Source: Taeniopygia guttata
Taxonomy: Eukaryota; Chordata; Aves; Passeriformes; Estrildidae
Length of the DNA: 64,000 bases
NCBI RefSeq assembly: GCF_048771995.1
Contig: NC_133030.1
Coordinates: 36,359,501-36,423,500, forward strand
Reading direction: 5' to 3'
Of this stretch, positions 1-12,358 are shown one piece after another (position 1 is the first letter of the stretch; every line of letters starts with the position of its first letter). Both the position numbers and the translations under genes were made by a program. The notes beneath the pieces were generated by a model. That model saw nothing but the letters and a program-made list of their open reading frames with translations. It had not been told where the DNA came from and made no database searches.

Positions 1-1444
1 AACGTGAAGATGAACTGTATTTCTATATGAACTATATAAACATGCCATTTCTGTGGTGACATACAACTGGTAATGTGGCTTTCATGTCATCTTAGGACTT
101 ATACCATCTAGAATATCAACTTCACCAAGTAAATAGCTATCAATAATAGTCAATCCAGCAATTCAGTTGCATTAATGAGACAAATATAAACAAATTTAAG
201 TTCTGACCCTTAGACAGAATGATTACACATCTTGTCTGAAATGTATTGAATTACAGGGAGCCTACCATTTGTAGTCTGTGCTGCATATGCATAGTTTTGC
301 CTCATTTGGAACAATTAAAATAATAAAAACAAATTAATAAAATAAAGTATTTGTCTTTCTAACCACTGGGAAGTTAGACATAAGTTTCTAAGCTAGAAGA
401 AACTTGTTACAGAATTCAAGACACTTAATGTTGAAGATACACATTATCATTTATCAGAGTCCCAACAATTTGTACACAGATCCCAAAACATAATAAAAAT
501 GTCTTTAATCAAACTTGTAAAATTTTTGATAACTAGAAAATTGTTTTCCTATTTTTTCAAGTTCAAAAGAAGCACCATATAGATATTATTGCCAACATGA
601 AATGCTTTTCAGTTACGCGTTATTCTCAGAAACAGTGAAATATTTTCAAAAGTTGTCAGTCTCTTGTGTCTTCCTCAACACAAACTTCAACCTTATTAAA
701 AAATCAGGACTGCTAGTAAAGGTGTGAACAGATGTTTTAGCTCCACATTTTGTGCATAAATGCAAGTACTTGGATGTAAATTGATCAAACTGTTGAAACA
801 AATCATTTAAGATTTGTGCAGTGATTAATAATAGATGCCAGTAATCAAATCTCCCTGCCACCAGCACATCTGTTGCAGAGAATTTCTGGTTTGCCCTATT
901 ATGCAAATGTGCAATAAAACAAATAAATTACTTGATTTAACAGCTGGTTGAAAAACATTATTTTAGGTGATTTTTTAAATGTATTGTTTTTACCATTGAT
1001 AGCCACTTAATGTAGACTAATCCAATTATGCTTTGTAGTGTCACAGAATGGGGGAGGGAACCTACCAAGTCTGCTCAGAAACTACTGCAGAATTTTAAAG
1101 TTATTTAGAATTTCTCAGACACTCACCAAGTACACAGGAGAAGAGACTTTTCCTTGAATTTAATACTTAAAAAATACCTTTATATAAGTTGCCTCTTCAG
1201 TACTAGAAGTATCACTTACATAAGTAAACCTTTGTGGGACCTTGAAAAGACCAGCATTTGATTCATTTCTGTGCTCTGACATTAATATGTTCTCAAAAAT
1301 CTGTTTCTGGACATTTTGGTTGATAGGCTTATGAATTGAAGAGTGGGAAATATCAGCACAGAACTACCCTTGATTTAAGATATAGTTACACTACATTGTT
1401 TAGCCATGGATACTGCAGATTTCAGCAACCTTTAGCACCAGGAA
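1..1444. other. Unique AT-rich non-coding DNA
   Basis: I see no gene, recognisable repeat family or RNA gene here. The 86-codon minus-strand frame at 646-906 has no domain, no plausible splice context and ordinary AT-rich composition, so I treat it as chance. Confidence 0.6.
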
Positions 1445-1705
1445 CACAGAATCATAGAATTGTAGAAGCTGGAAGAGACTTTAAGATCACCAAGTCCAAC
1501 CATTAACCTGACACTGCCAAATCCACCACTAGACTCTGTCCCTAGGTGCTCCATCTGTATGTCTGTTGAATGCTTACAGGGATGGATGAACATCCCTGGG
1601 CGCCCTGTTCCAAAGCTTGTCATCCCTTTCATGAAGACATTTTTTCTTATATACACTCTAACTCTGTCCTGGTGTAACTTGAGGACATTTCCCATTGTTT
1701 TATCA
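1445..1705 (-). mobile_element. CR1: CR1 LINE 3'-end fragment
   Basis: Read on the minus strand this is the 3' untranslated end of a CR1 retrotransposon. At the left edge the sequence 'atcatagaat' is the reverse complement of the CR1 tail octamer (ATTCTATG). It is followed by the usual block 'ctggaagagactttaagatc', then 'caagtccaacca', and further on 'cagggatggatgaacatccctgggc' diverged from the family pattern. It is about 260 bp, 5'-truncated as most CR1 copies are, and clearly diverged. The 87-codon minus-strand frame inside it is a by-product. Confidence 0.88.
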
Positions 1706-4700
1706 TTTATTAAAAGGGATACTTGAGGGAATTTTCAATTTTTTAAAGCAACATATTTTTCTCCCTTTTTTGTGTCAGGGGTGTATGACAGGTTGTGTGA
1801 GACTTGTCTTATTTTGTTCTGCTGTTCCCCAGGCATATATTAGAAGAATTACGATTACTTTTACTTCTGTACCAAAGAAGGGAAAAACAGAAATAGTAAA
1901 ACGCCTACCTAAGAGAGAACTTTCCTCTGAAAATGTTTGTTCCCTTTATTTTTTTTGCAACCAACATATTTCTCCCAAAATTTTATATGCTGAATTGCAT
2001 ATTTTATAGAGTAGTGCTATAAAATCAGACAAACATTAATTTCAAACAAACATCATCTTTCAGCTCCCTGGGTTACCAATAACCAGCTGTGTCAGCAACA
2101 TATATTGCCCTAGAGGGACTCATTTTAATATAGTCATCTCAGAGCAGAATATGTTGCTTTATAAACCAAGTTCAAAAATAGCCAAACAGATAGATAGAGA
2201 TAGATAGATAGAGCTCATCCATTAAAGGAAGATGAAACATAAATATTTTTGCAATTCTTAATGACTACTCATAAAAGTTTTGAAAAAACTTTCATGTCCT
2301 TTTATCCTGTATGAAAAAGATATAGGTATACAGGAAGCATAAAAGAATATGATACACAGTCCTTATTCCATTTTTCTGGAACTAGAACTTCAATTTGTGT
2401 AGTACAATGTATCTTTCTCTCTTGAAAAGGTGATTATCAAAACATGTTAATAAACATTTTGTTCCAAATGCCAAAGTCTGTTTTTTTTCTTCTTTACTTA
2501 TTTTTTTATTTTTATATGTGTTGCAGAAAAGGCAACTGACTGAGAAGAGATCTTTGAGAGAAGGCATTACAATTAGCATAAAAGAAAAAATTTAGAATAC
2601 TGTCAAATATTCACTAAGAAAAAAGCCTGTTTGAATTCCAATAGATCTCCTCAGCTGAGAAACCAGGTTTTAGAAATAAAAGGAGAGGAAGTCCTTTAAC
2701 TCCTTATCTCGACTGTCGTGATTTTGGGAATTCAAAACACTCAAGTAAAACTTCCCAGCAATATTCTTTGTAGAGTTCTAAATGAAAGTCAAGAGTATAT
2801 AAAAAGGTTAAACATTTTAAGTAACCACTAAATATGTGTATGTGTGTGTTTCCATTTAGTATTTTTGACATAGTGCGTAAAGCAATACTTATTTTTATCA
2901 AAAGAGGTTGGCAAAGCAAGGATATAAAATTTCTCCCTGAAAAACACAGAATTGATCATGGTCTCTGTAGAGCTATTTAGTGTCAAAATGTCGGTAGTTA
3001 GTAGTATTTCAGAAGCCTTAATGTATTCAATAACATTGGATTGTGAAAATATGGCACTAGCAAAAATCAGTCTTGCTCCGTTCTGAAAAGTCAGCTGAAA
3101 AGCAGACATCAGACCTAAAATAGTATTAGATACTTGTGTTACCTGATTTTTTCCCTAGTAATCTCATGCTTGATACAAAGAAAACTTCAAATTACTATGA
3201 AGTGTCTTTTCTGCATTCTTTCTCCTAGGGACTCATTTTCCAGATTACTGAGCTGATTCCAGGTTTCAGACAGTCTTTGCAGTGAAAAGAATGCTGAGAA
3301 AGTACTACACAAGCAAATAGAGTTTTACATTATTTATGTAAAATTCAATGGATTATCTAGGGAAAAAGTACATTGTCCAGTTCTCAATCAACTCTATCAC
3401 TCCTGCCAGTAAATAAAATGACAGAATTTAAGATTAGTATTTAAAGTTGCAAATGTAACAAATTATGTGATCTTGTAATTATTCAGTGAATTTTAAGACA
3501 GTTGTGTGACTTTGAGAGTTTAAAATTGTTTTCCATCTCTCAATATTTAGCTGTGCAAACAAAAAAAATTACCTATAATAGCAAACCTTTGGTAAAAGCA
3601 GTTCTTAGGAGAATTTATGAGCATCAAGATTCAGAGTACAAATGTGTTTGATCTGCTCTAACAAGGACAGTGTTATCATTGTATTTTAGGACAGGACAGT
3701 GGAGAGGAAGACATGTGACCTGAGCACTCATGTCCTTACAGTTTTGCCTCTACTGTGGTGTAAAGAGCTCATTTAAAACAGTTTTAGAAGCTTGGACAGC
3801 CTTCAAGGGAATCTTATGTGAATCAGTGAGTTATCCAACATAGTACAAAAATCAGAGTTGCAATTCCCACTTTCCTATGTGGATGGGGTTTGAAAAAACA
3901 TCATTTTCTTTGATAGGTAGTTGATAAATATTTAACAAGTAGCATAAGTAACTAGGAGGTTGAAAATAATAATTCTTTCCAACACATAAGATCTGTTAAA
4001 AACAAAACAAACATTTATAATTTTGTCAGTTAGCAGGAATTTAATAATAGGAACTATAAAATTAGATCAACACCTTTTGTGGAATTGCACCAAAACAGAA
4101 TGAAAAAGAAGGTGCACTTGTAGTGAATGTACAGCAGAAACAATGATATAGTAAGGGGTAGAGAATCAGAAATTGACTGATCAGAGAACAGAATTACTTT
4201 TATAGGATCAATGGAATTACAAGAAATGGATGAATGAACTAAAGTTATGAATAAAACAAAAATTGTGTATGTATGCAAAAGACACCTATTGTCTAACTTT
4301 GGAGGGCACTGATATAACAAAAATGGCCACAGAAGCCTGTGATAATAGAAATTGTAAAGAAATAAAATAAAAATGAAACCTTTTTAAATAAAAATACAAT
4401 GAAATCTGTAAATCAGAAACAGTTGAATACTGTTGAAATGTCCTCAACAAACCATCCCCCTTCTAGCCTCAGCTGTTCACAGATATTATTTGCTTCTCTA
4501 TATGCCCTCCATAAAATACATTAAAAAACCCATATGGATTTGATGTTTTTTTCTCTGTTAACAAAGCAGTAATACAGAGGTGTTGCTCAGCTAAAGCTCT
4601 CATGAACTGATTGTATCTTGTTCACCTTAAATACCTCTTGATTTGAGCACTGTATCTTGTCTCGTTTCTTGTTCTTCTGCTTACTCTCCTTCACTGATAT

Positions 4701-6284
4701 CTGCAGATTTGCAAGGGAAAAAGCAGTTACCATGTCCTTAGAAGCATTCATTAAAAACTGCAAGGTCAATCTTACCCTACTACCTAAGTGCAGATCAGTA
4801 TATGAAATGTAATCAGATGATTAATGCTTTTTCTCATGGAAGAAATTATCAGGCTCTCATTCTTTTCTGTTTTCTATATAAATTTTAGTGACAATTTAAA
4901 CCACCTATCACCATAAAACACCCTATTTCAAAACAAGCTGCATTTGGCTAGAGAAGCTGTATATCGATCTGATGCTAACCATCACACTGCTTCTTGATGG
5001 TGGAGAGGATATCATGTTTGTAGATCCTCCCCAGCATTTGGCATAATAAAGCAGGAGTGGCTGCTAGCCATAACACATAGCAAGACCAAATACCACTCTG
5101 TGGTAAGACTGACATAGCCTCTGTGAGAATAATCAATTTCTTTTCAGTGATGTATACAGAAATCCAACTGGTGGTAGAAACATTGAAATAGACTGCCATA
5201 AAGAGAGCACCTGTGTGTATATTTTGTAACATCATTACAAGAAGCCAAATAATCCTCTTCAGCACAAATAATATTATCTATGCAGCTGACATGCACCACT
5301 GCCCAAAACAAAACCTGTACTTAAGCTGAATCAGATTATCACTGTTTTCCCTGTGCTCTGAGTTGAATATAATTGAAATAAAAATAGCTTTTTTTCAGTT
5401 CCATATTGTAGGAGATTTTCTTTCACCAAAAACAATAACACCAGTAAGCCTCTTAGAACAGTCCAAAATTTTCAACACAGTACACCTCTTAGAAAATTCA
5501 GTCTAATAGTTCTATTGATAGCTTCCTTTAAAGAAAAATATCAAAAATGGCAAATATACAAAAATAGCAGAACAATATACTGCAGAATATAAGCATTGTT
5601 CCGCAGAATGCCATTGATTCCAAAATGAGACATTGGAAACAGTATTTAAAACCACTGATTTCCTACTGAGTTCTGGCATCATTGCACTTGATTGGGAATG
5701 GATACTTCACACAGAGAAGTTGCACTCTATATTGAACAAAAGTTACCAGTGAATTACAGGATGCCCTTGATCATGTAATGAAAACAATCACTATTCTATT
5801 AGGGACAATCCTAGAAGACATCAAGAAGGCAGTCACTGTTAAGGCAGAAAGCACACAACAGACTGAAGAAGTAAAATGATCTTTTATGGACACATGAACG
5901 ACCTGGCTGACTGAAACAATGAAAAACAATCTTTCTTATTATAATGGAATAATTTAGAAAGCAATAACCATACAATTGCAGAAGTTAAACTTGTTGCTTA
6001 GGTAATGATTTGAAGGAATGAGCACTTCTGATATTGCTGAAAACTTTCTGTAGTAGCTTAGAGTGACAACAGAACTATTTAACCATCTGTCAATAAGAAA
6101 TGACAGGTCACAGTATAATATGTGGAAATGGACTGCTCCAAGGATAGATTTAGGACAACCGTGAGAACCGGTAGAAGTATGATATACTAATAAAAAAGAA
6201 AGATTATGCCACTGATCTAATTAGGAGTGTAGAACAGCCTAAAACATTAACTCACTTATTGAAAATATTATACACTATTATCAC
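1706..6284. other. Unique AT-rich non-coding DNA
   Basis: No gene is recognisable. It contains one short GATA-type microsatellite (2188-2212). A possible acceptor 'tttctcctag' at about 3227 is followed by only some 18 open codons, too little to call an exon. The 96-codon hydrophobic minus-strand frame at 4975-5265 has no recognisable family signature. The stretch 5690-6284 is less AT-rich and could be old repeat, but I could not match it to CR1 or an LTR. Confidence 0.5.
2188..2212. repeat. (GATA)n microsatellite, short and interrupted
   Basis: The tract reads agatagatagagatagatagatag: about six GATA units with one 2-bp interruption. Confidence 0.9.
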
Positions 6285-7803
6285 TTGAAGGGACAACACA
6301 GCAGAGCATAAACCATGCAGGAGGTTCCCGGACTGTGCTGATGATAACTTCCAAGTGGTAGGGAAGAGGTGTAGTGTGAGACCTTGTTCTCACCAGCAAG
6401 GAGGGACTGTGTAGGGAATGTGAAACATAAAGACACCTTTGGCTGCAGTGACTGTGAAATGTTGAAGTTCAAGACCTTTAGGGCAGTAAGGAGGGTGTAT
6501 AGCAAATGAATCCTGGAGCTCAGGAGAGCAGGCTTTGTCCTGTTCTGGGATCTGCTTGATTCACAGGAAGAGCCTGGGAGAACAGAGTCCAAGAAAAATT
6601 GTTGATATTCAAGGATCATCTCATCCAAGCTCAGAAGTGATGCCTCTCAGGAAAGAGGAATAAAGCAAAAATGCTGTGAGGCCTGCATGGATGATCAAGG
6701 AGCTCCTAGAAAAACTCAAGCAGAAGAAGGAAGCCTAGAGAGGGTGGAAGCAGGGACAGGTAGCCTGAGAGTAACACAAAGAAATTGCCTGAGCAGCCAG
6801 GGATCAGGTTGGTAAAATTAAAGCCCTGATAGAATTAAACCTGGCCAGGGATGTCAAGGGTAATCAGAAAAGTTTCTAGAGGTACGCTGGTTACAAAACA
6901 AAGACTAAGAAAAATGTGGACCTGCTCTGGAAGGAAATGGGAATCTGGGTAATTGAGTAAGGGAGAAGGCTGAGGTATTTAATGATTTTTCTGCCTCAGT
7001 TTTCAATGACACGTGCTCCAGACACACTAGATAAATCACAGGAGGCAAAGGCAGGGACTGACCGCAGCCTCAGCAAGTTTTCTTGTGACACCAGGTTGTG
7101 TGCTGAGGTTGACGTGCTGGAGAGAAGGTGATGCTGTCCAGAGAGATCTTGACAAGTTTGAGAGATGGGGCCATGAAGCCCTTATAAAGTTCAACAAGGT
7201 CAAGTGCAAGGTCCTGCAGCCCGGTTAAGGTTATCCCAAAAATTAGTACAGGCTGTTCGCAGGATAGATTGAAAGAAGCCCTGGGGAGAAAGACTTGGGG
7301 GAGTGTTGGTTGATGTGAAGCTCAACACAATGCAGCACTGTGAACTTGTAGCCCAGAAAGCCAACCCCTACCTTAGGCTGTATCAAAAGCAGAGCGGCCA
7401 GCAGGTCATGAGAGGTTATTCTTCCCCTCCACTCTGCTCTTGTGGCACCTCACCTTGAGTACTGCATGCAGCTCTGTGGCCCCCAACAAGAAGATCTGGA
7501 ACACCTTTCCTGTGAAGACAGGCTGAGAGTTGGGTCTGTTCAGCCTGGAAAAGAGACAGCTCCAGGAAGACTTTAAAATGTCTTTCCTAACTAAAGTTAG
7601 GAAACTAATGTGTTTCCTAACTAAAGCAGGTCTACAAGAAGGATGGAGAGGTATTTTTTAAATGGGCATCCAGTACAAGGGGGACTGGCTTGAAAACAAA
7701 AAGAGCATAATTTTAGGTTAGTTATTAGGAAGAAATTACTTACTGTGAGGGTGGCGAGGCACTGACACAGATTGCCCAAAGAACCCATCTCTGGAACTGT
7801 TAA
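6285..7803 (+). mobile_element. CR1: CR1 LINE ORF2 remnant, internally deleted
   Basis: This is the longest retroelement in the window. In plus orientation it matches the CR1 ORF2 order: the C-terminal part of the APE endonuclease (about 6310-6470, around 'ttggctgcagtgactgtgaa', where the family encodes the conserved SDHE-type motif); the endonuclease-RT linker (about 6480-7040, with 'ctggagctcaggagagcag' and 'ctgatagaattaaacctggc'); then, from about 7058, the region normally lying downstream of the RT catalytic core ('cctcagcaag...gacacca', 'aagttcaacaaggtcaagtg', 'cagaaagccaacccc'); and the start of the 3' UTR to about 7800. Most of the RT palm is missing at about 7056-7060. All frames are broken, so it is dead. 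The right edge stops before the CR1 3' tail. It is degraded, with few CpGs left. Confidence 0.9.
7583..7626. repeat. 30-bp direct duplication containing a 9-bp inverted repeat
   Basis: The 14-mer tttcctaactaaag occurs at 7583-7596 and again at 7613-7626. The first copy runs into gttaggaaa, making a perfect 9-bp inverted repeat (7583-7591 and 7596-7604) with a 4-bp loop. It lies inside the CR1 remnant, where family members carry a single unrelated-looking copy, so it is a local rearrangement. Confidence 0.85.
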
Positions 7804-10217
7804 TGATGTCATTGGAGGAGTTTCTGTTTTAATGGAAGAATTATTTCACATATATATTTTAATTTTTTGAAAAGTGACCTTTTTTGTTGACTTATGCCAA
7901 TGTCACAGGTAATTCTACTATCCAATAATGTGTCGTGACTGATTTAAAAAGATTGGGCAAATAAATATAAATCAAATAACAACAACATTTTCATCTACTT
8001 TAAACCAACATTTGAATTAAAAATTTAAAATTAATGAAGACAGAGCAGAGAGGAATTCGGGCATGATGTTAATAACAAGATAATGAGAGGAGAACTTGTG
8101 ACTATTTTAAAACTTTGACTGTTTTGCTGCTGTCTCTGACAAAGCTACAGTACAAGTGTTTCTCATCATCTTTACAGGATGAATTTACATATTTAAATAC
8201 TAAAGCAACTTCACTTGCTTATTTAAGAAGAAGTATGTCTGAAGAATTAAAAGCCTTATCATTTGCATTGAACCTACCACCTGTTGGAACATTAGCTATT
8301 TTATATCAAAAAATTAAATTAAGAGCCATAGTAAGAAGTGAGAAATCAAAAACAGAATAAATTGCAAAAAATATATCCTGTTCTGTCCTCCTCTCTTAAG
8401 TCACTTTTCATGAAAATAATCCATACACACAGATTTTTTTGCTTGAAAAATGCAAGACATTTCCTAGTTTGTGTAAAGGGCAGAAAGAAACAAACACTAA
8501 TAGGTGGAGCATAAAGCACCCCATATTTTATGCAGCAGAATAAAATTCTACCTATTGTCATTTCAGTTCTATATGTATGGATCCATTTGTGAGCTACAGA
8601 TTGAGGTTCAATATACCAGATAAATTGCCTCTGGTGAACTTGAACCTACCAAGTTCTGTTTTCAGAAGTATGTTTGCATCTTTCCAAAGAAAACTATGAA
8701 GAATTTTCTAAAGGAAGTGTTTTCCTATTATATGAGGACTTAAGAGATTTATTTCTCTAAGGCATTTTGCACTATTTTTGGGTACTGAATATATTTCATA
8801 GTGATTTCATTTCACAAACTTGGCTTCTAGAGAACATGCAAGGTGTCTCACCTGTAAAAGGTCCTTTGGCTTATTCTGGTTTAAAAATGAAAGAATATTG
8901 ATCATTCATTAAACAAATTTAGTGCATGTAATACCATCCTCAAGGTGGAGATAAGGCAATATGCAATGTGGGAACAATAAGACTTACTTAATATTCTAAT
9001 CTTAATCACTTATCTACTGCCTGTCCTGAGCTATCACTCAGGGGTGTTTTATTGTAATTCGCTGGAGACTATTCGGTTGCTTTAGTCTCCTGCTTGCATT
9101 TGGTACAGATTAATAAAATTTTACAACTGAGATTACAGAAAGCATTGTTACTGTTTCATACAAGTCTAAAATTGAAGTTAGATTGACAAAGTGACCTTAG
9201 TCCCATACATTAGTTTGGCAAAAAGATAAATGCAACTGTATCTCATTTCAACAACGACTCTTTCAATGTTGCATTATTTCATTGGCACATCTGTGGTTTA
9301 GTTTTTATCTGTTCATACTGAATGAGATCCTGTGAATGGAATTAAGGGTCCCACGTCTGGAATTAGAAGTCAGAGATAAAGGAATTAATTTCTTATTTTT
9401 CCTTCCCTGGGGGTAGAAATTGTATGTTACCATTCACTGAAACACCCTGCAACCTTGACAGTGAACAAAGTAGTTGTAGTTGCACTCCATTAGGCAGAAG
9501 AAAATTAGATTTACACAAAAACACTTGTCCATAAAAAGCACAGGACATTTATGAACAGAATAAATAGTTACAGAAATTTTCAGTGATTGAGCGTTGCCTA
9601 GTATCAGTGTTCAGTTAAACTGAGATCTCTAATATATATGCTATATCTTCTGGCATTTAAATTTTACTTCTACCACAACAGTAATTTTCAATTAACTTTT
9701 ATATTTCAATCACTAAAATTTACAGGAATTTTGATATTATTTTCTTATTTTCATTAGGAAATAATTTCTGTTATTCTAAAATCATAACCTCATTTTTTTT
9801 CCACAGTTCATTTTCAAATTTTATAGCATATGTAAATGTCATCAGCTCTGACTCACAGTGAATTAAGGCTGATAAAACCTATATGTGGATGAACCATTTC
9901 TTAGCAATCATTATGGAGTTCAGTGAGTACATGAAGAGATGGGGCACTTAATTCAAGAATCCATTTGGTATGAGAATATGGTAGACTGTGTAGACATCAC
10001 TAGGGGGAGTCATGACCACACAAAGCAGATGGGTGTGTTTCATAAACACTACTAAGCAGAAATCTGGGCCCTGAGTATAAAATCAATGCCATATTACACA
10101 ACAATCACCTGTGGAAACTTCTGGGTTTTTTGAGAAAGGGACACAGACAACTTTTCAAAACAAATATTAAAGGGTTTAGCAGAATGTACCCATTTCATAA
10201 GTAACTCAAAGATTGTT
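7804..10217. other. Unique AT-rich non-coding DNA with one weak exon candidate
   Basis: No recognisable gene or repeat family. The only item of note is an open stretch behind a splice-acceptor-like sequence at 8178-8330, listed separately. The remainder is AT-rich DNA without long frames. Confidence 0.5.
8178..8330 (+). other. Weak candidate coding exon (51 codons, phase 0-0)
   Basis: A pyrimidine-rich stretch ending in 'catctttacag' (AG at 8176-8177) precedes an open frame starting GAT GAA TTT. A donor-like GTAAGA follows at 8331. The enclosed block is exactly 153 bp, so it would be a symmetric phase-0 exon. If the donor is not used, the frame runs to TAA at 8358-8360, which overlaps an AATAAA. 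I do not recognise the peptide (it includes MSEELKALSFALNLPP), and codon use is as AT-rich as the surroundings. With about a hundred chance frames of 60 or more codons in the window, coincidence is quite possible. Confidence 0.2.
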
Positions 10218-10622
10218 CAGGGGACGACTCCGTGTCTTTCAAGGATGGAGACACCATAACCTTTGTGGACAAGAGGTGCTAGTGCTCAGTCAATCTTTTA
10301 GTGAAATATTCTTATTATATTTAGACAGAATCTTCTCTCTTTCAGTTTTCAGCCCTTTGCCTCTTGTCCTGTCACTGGACACCATCAAAAAAAAGGATAT
10401 CTCAGTCTTGTTTACATACTTCCTCCAGGGATGTACATCAACAAGGCCTCTTGAACCTTCTTGTCTCTGGGCTAAACTGCCCCATCTCCCTCAGCCTTTG
10501 CTCACAGGGGAGATGCTCCAGTCCCTAAATCACCTTCTTGGTCAATACCAGTGTATTGATATATCTCCTGTACTGGGGAGGCCAGAACTGGACACAGCAC
10601 TATAAATATGGCCTCACCCATG
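10218..10622 (-). mobile_element. CR1: CR1 LINE 3' fragment
   Basis: Minus-strand CR1 covering the 3' UTR and the end of ORF2. Recognisable blocks, read on the plus strand, include 'tcaaggatggagacacca', 'cctcttgtcctgtcactgg', 'gagatgctccagtccc' and 'ccagaactggacacagcac' ending at 'ggcctcaccca'. The terminal octamers are absent at the left edge, so both ends are truncated. The 130-codon plus-strand frame across it is a shadow of the antisense repeat. Confidence 0.92.
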
Positions 10623-10661
10623 TAATTGTAACCAGGATATGTTCTTATCAGAGCTAGGCTC

Positions 10662-10693
10662 TGTTCCATTGTCTGGCTTCAAACAATGGAACA
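10662..10693. repeat. Perfect stem-loop 1 of an adjacent pair
   Basis: The arms tgttccattgt (10662-10672) and acaatggaaca (10683-10693) are perfectly complementary over 11 bp with a 10-bp loop. It starts about 40 bp beyond the recognisable end of the CR1 fragment. Confidence 0.9.
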
Positions 10694-10721
10694 GCTCTAA
10701 CCAATGGAACTGGTTAGAGCT
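10693..10721. repeat. Perfect stem-loop 2 of an adjacent pair
   Basis: The arms agctctaacca (10693-10703) and tggttagagct (10711-10721) are perfectly complementary over 11 bp with a 7-bp loop (atggaac). It shares its first base with the last base of stem-loop 1, and its loop repeats the tggaac element of the first stem. Confidence 0.9.
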
Positions 10722-11881
10722 GACAGCTGCAAGATATCCTCTTGTCTTTGACTTGAAATGGCTGCTGACTGAACTCCTTCTGTTCTTGTCTGGTCCCATA
10801 CAGGTGCCTATGGGGATGCCTAAAGAATCTGAGGTGATACCTTGCCTTTAAAATAGCTTTAAGGGTAAACTAGGAGGGAAAGACCTTAAAAAAAACAAGT
10901 AGAGCCATTGTATAAATGCAACTAATAAATTTGACCTGTATATTGGTAATAGGTATTCACTCAAAGTGAATATTGTGTTTCTCCTAAACCTGCTTCAGTA
11001 ACACAGATTTTCTAGTAGTAAAATGTCAAATAGTTCTGAAAAGAAGGCAAATAAGTGAAGCAATTAAAACAAGTATTTTAGAATGCCCTTACAACTCCTT
11101 ATGAAACAGGCATGTGCCACCCTCCCTAAATTAATGAAAAGTACAGTGCCTTTATGTAACATTTTGCCAGTTACCAATGTTCATACAGTAAACCAACAAC
11201 ACAATTTGAGGTCTCTGACAATTTATTGAAATGATAATGAAAACTAAATAAGGCAAAAGTATCAAAAAAAACATTTGCAGGCAATTCACAAGCTAGAATG
11301 TATTCCAAAAAATCGGAATTTCTCATAAGGTAAAGTTATCTCAAAAACACACTATGAAGAGACAACTAGAAATGTGCAAATCTAATTAATAAAAGAATTC
11401 AGCCATTTGGCTACTTAATATTTCTTCATCCAGTTGCCCTTTTCAAACCACTTTGATTGGACTCCACTGGAGACTACAAAGAAAGTTGCTATGTGTTCTC
11501 ATAAAGATTTTTTAATTGAGGACTTAAAGAAATATTTTTGTTTGTTTTAACATACCTTTCCCTTTCCTGCATATATCTTCCCTTGCACTTCTAAATGCTC
11601 TTCATACAGTAATAAATTCAGTGTTTCTCTCCTCTTTCAAATGTATTTCTTTCCCTCCCTACTATTTCAAAGTTTAACAGGATGGTTTTAATGTGCCCTT
11701 ACAGAGGACCCTCAACCAGCATCTCTGCAGAACTGTGTTTGAATAATTCATCAGACTCAATCTTAAAGAGTAACTAATGTGCTAATTATGCAGAAGAATA
11801 ATTTATAAGGTTGTGTTGGGTGCTCAATGCTAAACATCACTATAAAATATTCGTATGGTATTTGGGAATTTTCTGAAAAAT

Positions 11882-11930
11882 GAAAATTATCCATCTTCAT
11901 GGTAGACATTCATGAAGATGGATAATTTCC
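11882..11930. repeat. 20-bp inverted repeat with 9-bp loop
   Basis: The arms 11882-11901 and 11911-11930 pair over 20 bp with one mismatch; the inner 17 bp (aattatccatcttcatg and its complement) are perfect. The loop is gtagacatt. Confidence 0.92.
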
Positions 11931-12358
11931 TCAGCATTATGGTCTTGTTACACAGAAATTATTCATCAAGAATACAGCATCAAGTCCTGCTTCTTGAAGA
12001 GGTAAAATCTATTATGACTGTATTAGAAATATGCTACCCATGCATACTACAAAGTTATTTAAAAATAGCTCATCAATTTAGATGACTCCTGTAGTCACAA
12101 TGGATCTTTTAATTTATAGCAAAATCTGAATCTTATATATGGACTATCTTTCAGGAGTCTTGTTAAAACTGCTAATAAATTTCTGTGAGAAGCATAAAAT
12201 TTGGGGTATATGTTTTGGCCAGTTTACCAGGAGCTGTACCTTTGGGTTACGTTTTAAAGGGAAGAAATAGGAAACTTTTTAATTATTAGAGAAAGTGGAG
12301 CTCAATGTAAAATAAAAAATGGTATTTCTTACTGTAATAGGTAAATTTCTTCTTTCAG

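Noticed and set aside
4975..5265. 96-codon hydrophobic minus-strand frame that could suggest a membrane protein
   Set aside because: Hydrophobicity is expected from T-rich codons in AT-rich DNA; no family signature, splice sites or neighbours support it.
6281..6628. 115-codon minus-strand open frame
   Set aside because: Antisense to the CR1 ORF2 remnant at 6285-7803.
10213..10605. 130-codon plus-strand open frame
   Set aside because: It is antisense to a CR1 3' UTR fragment that explains the whole interval.
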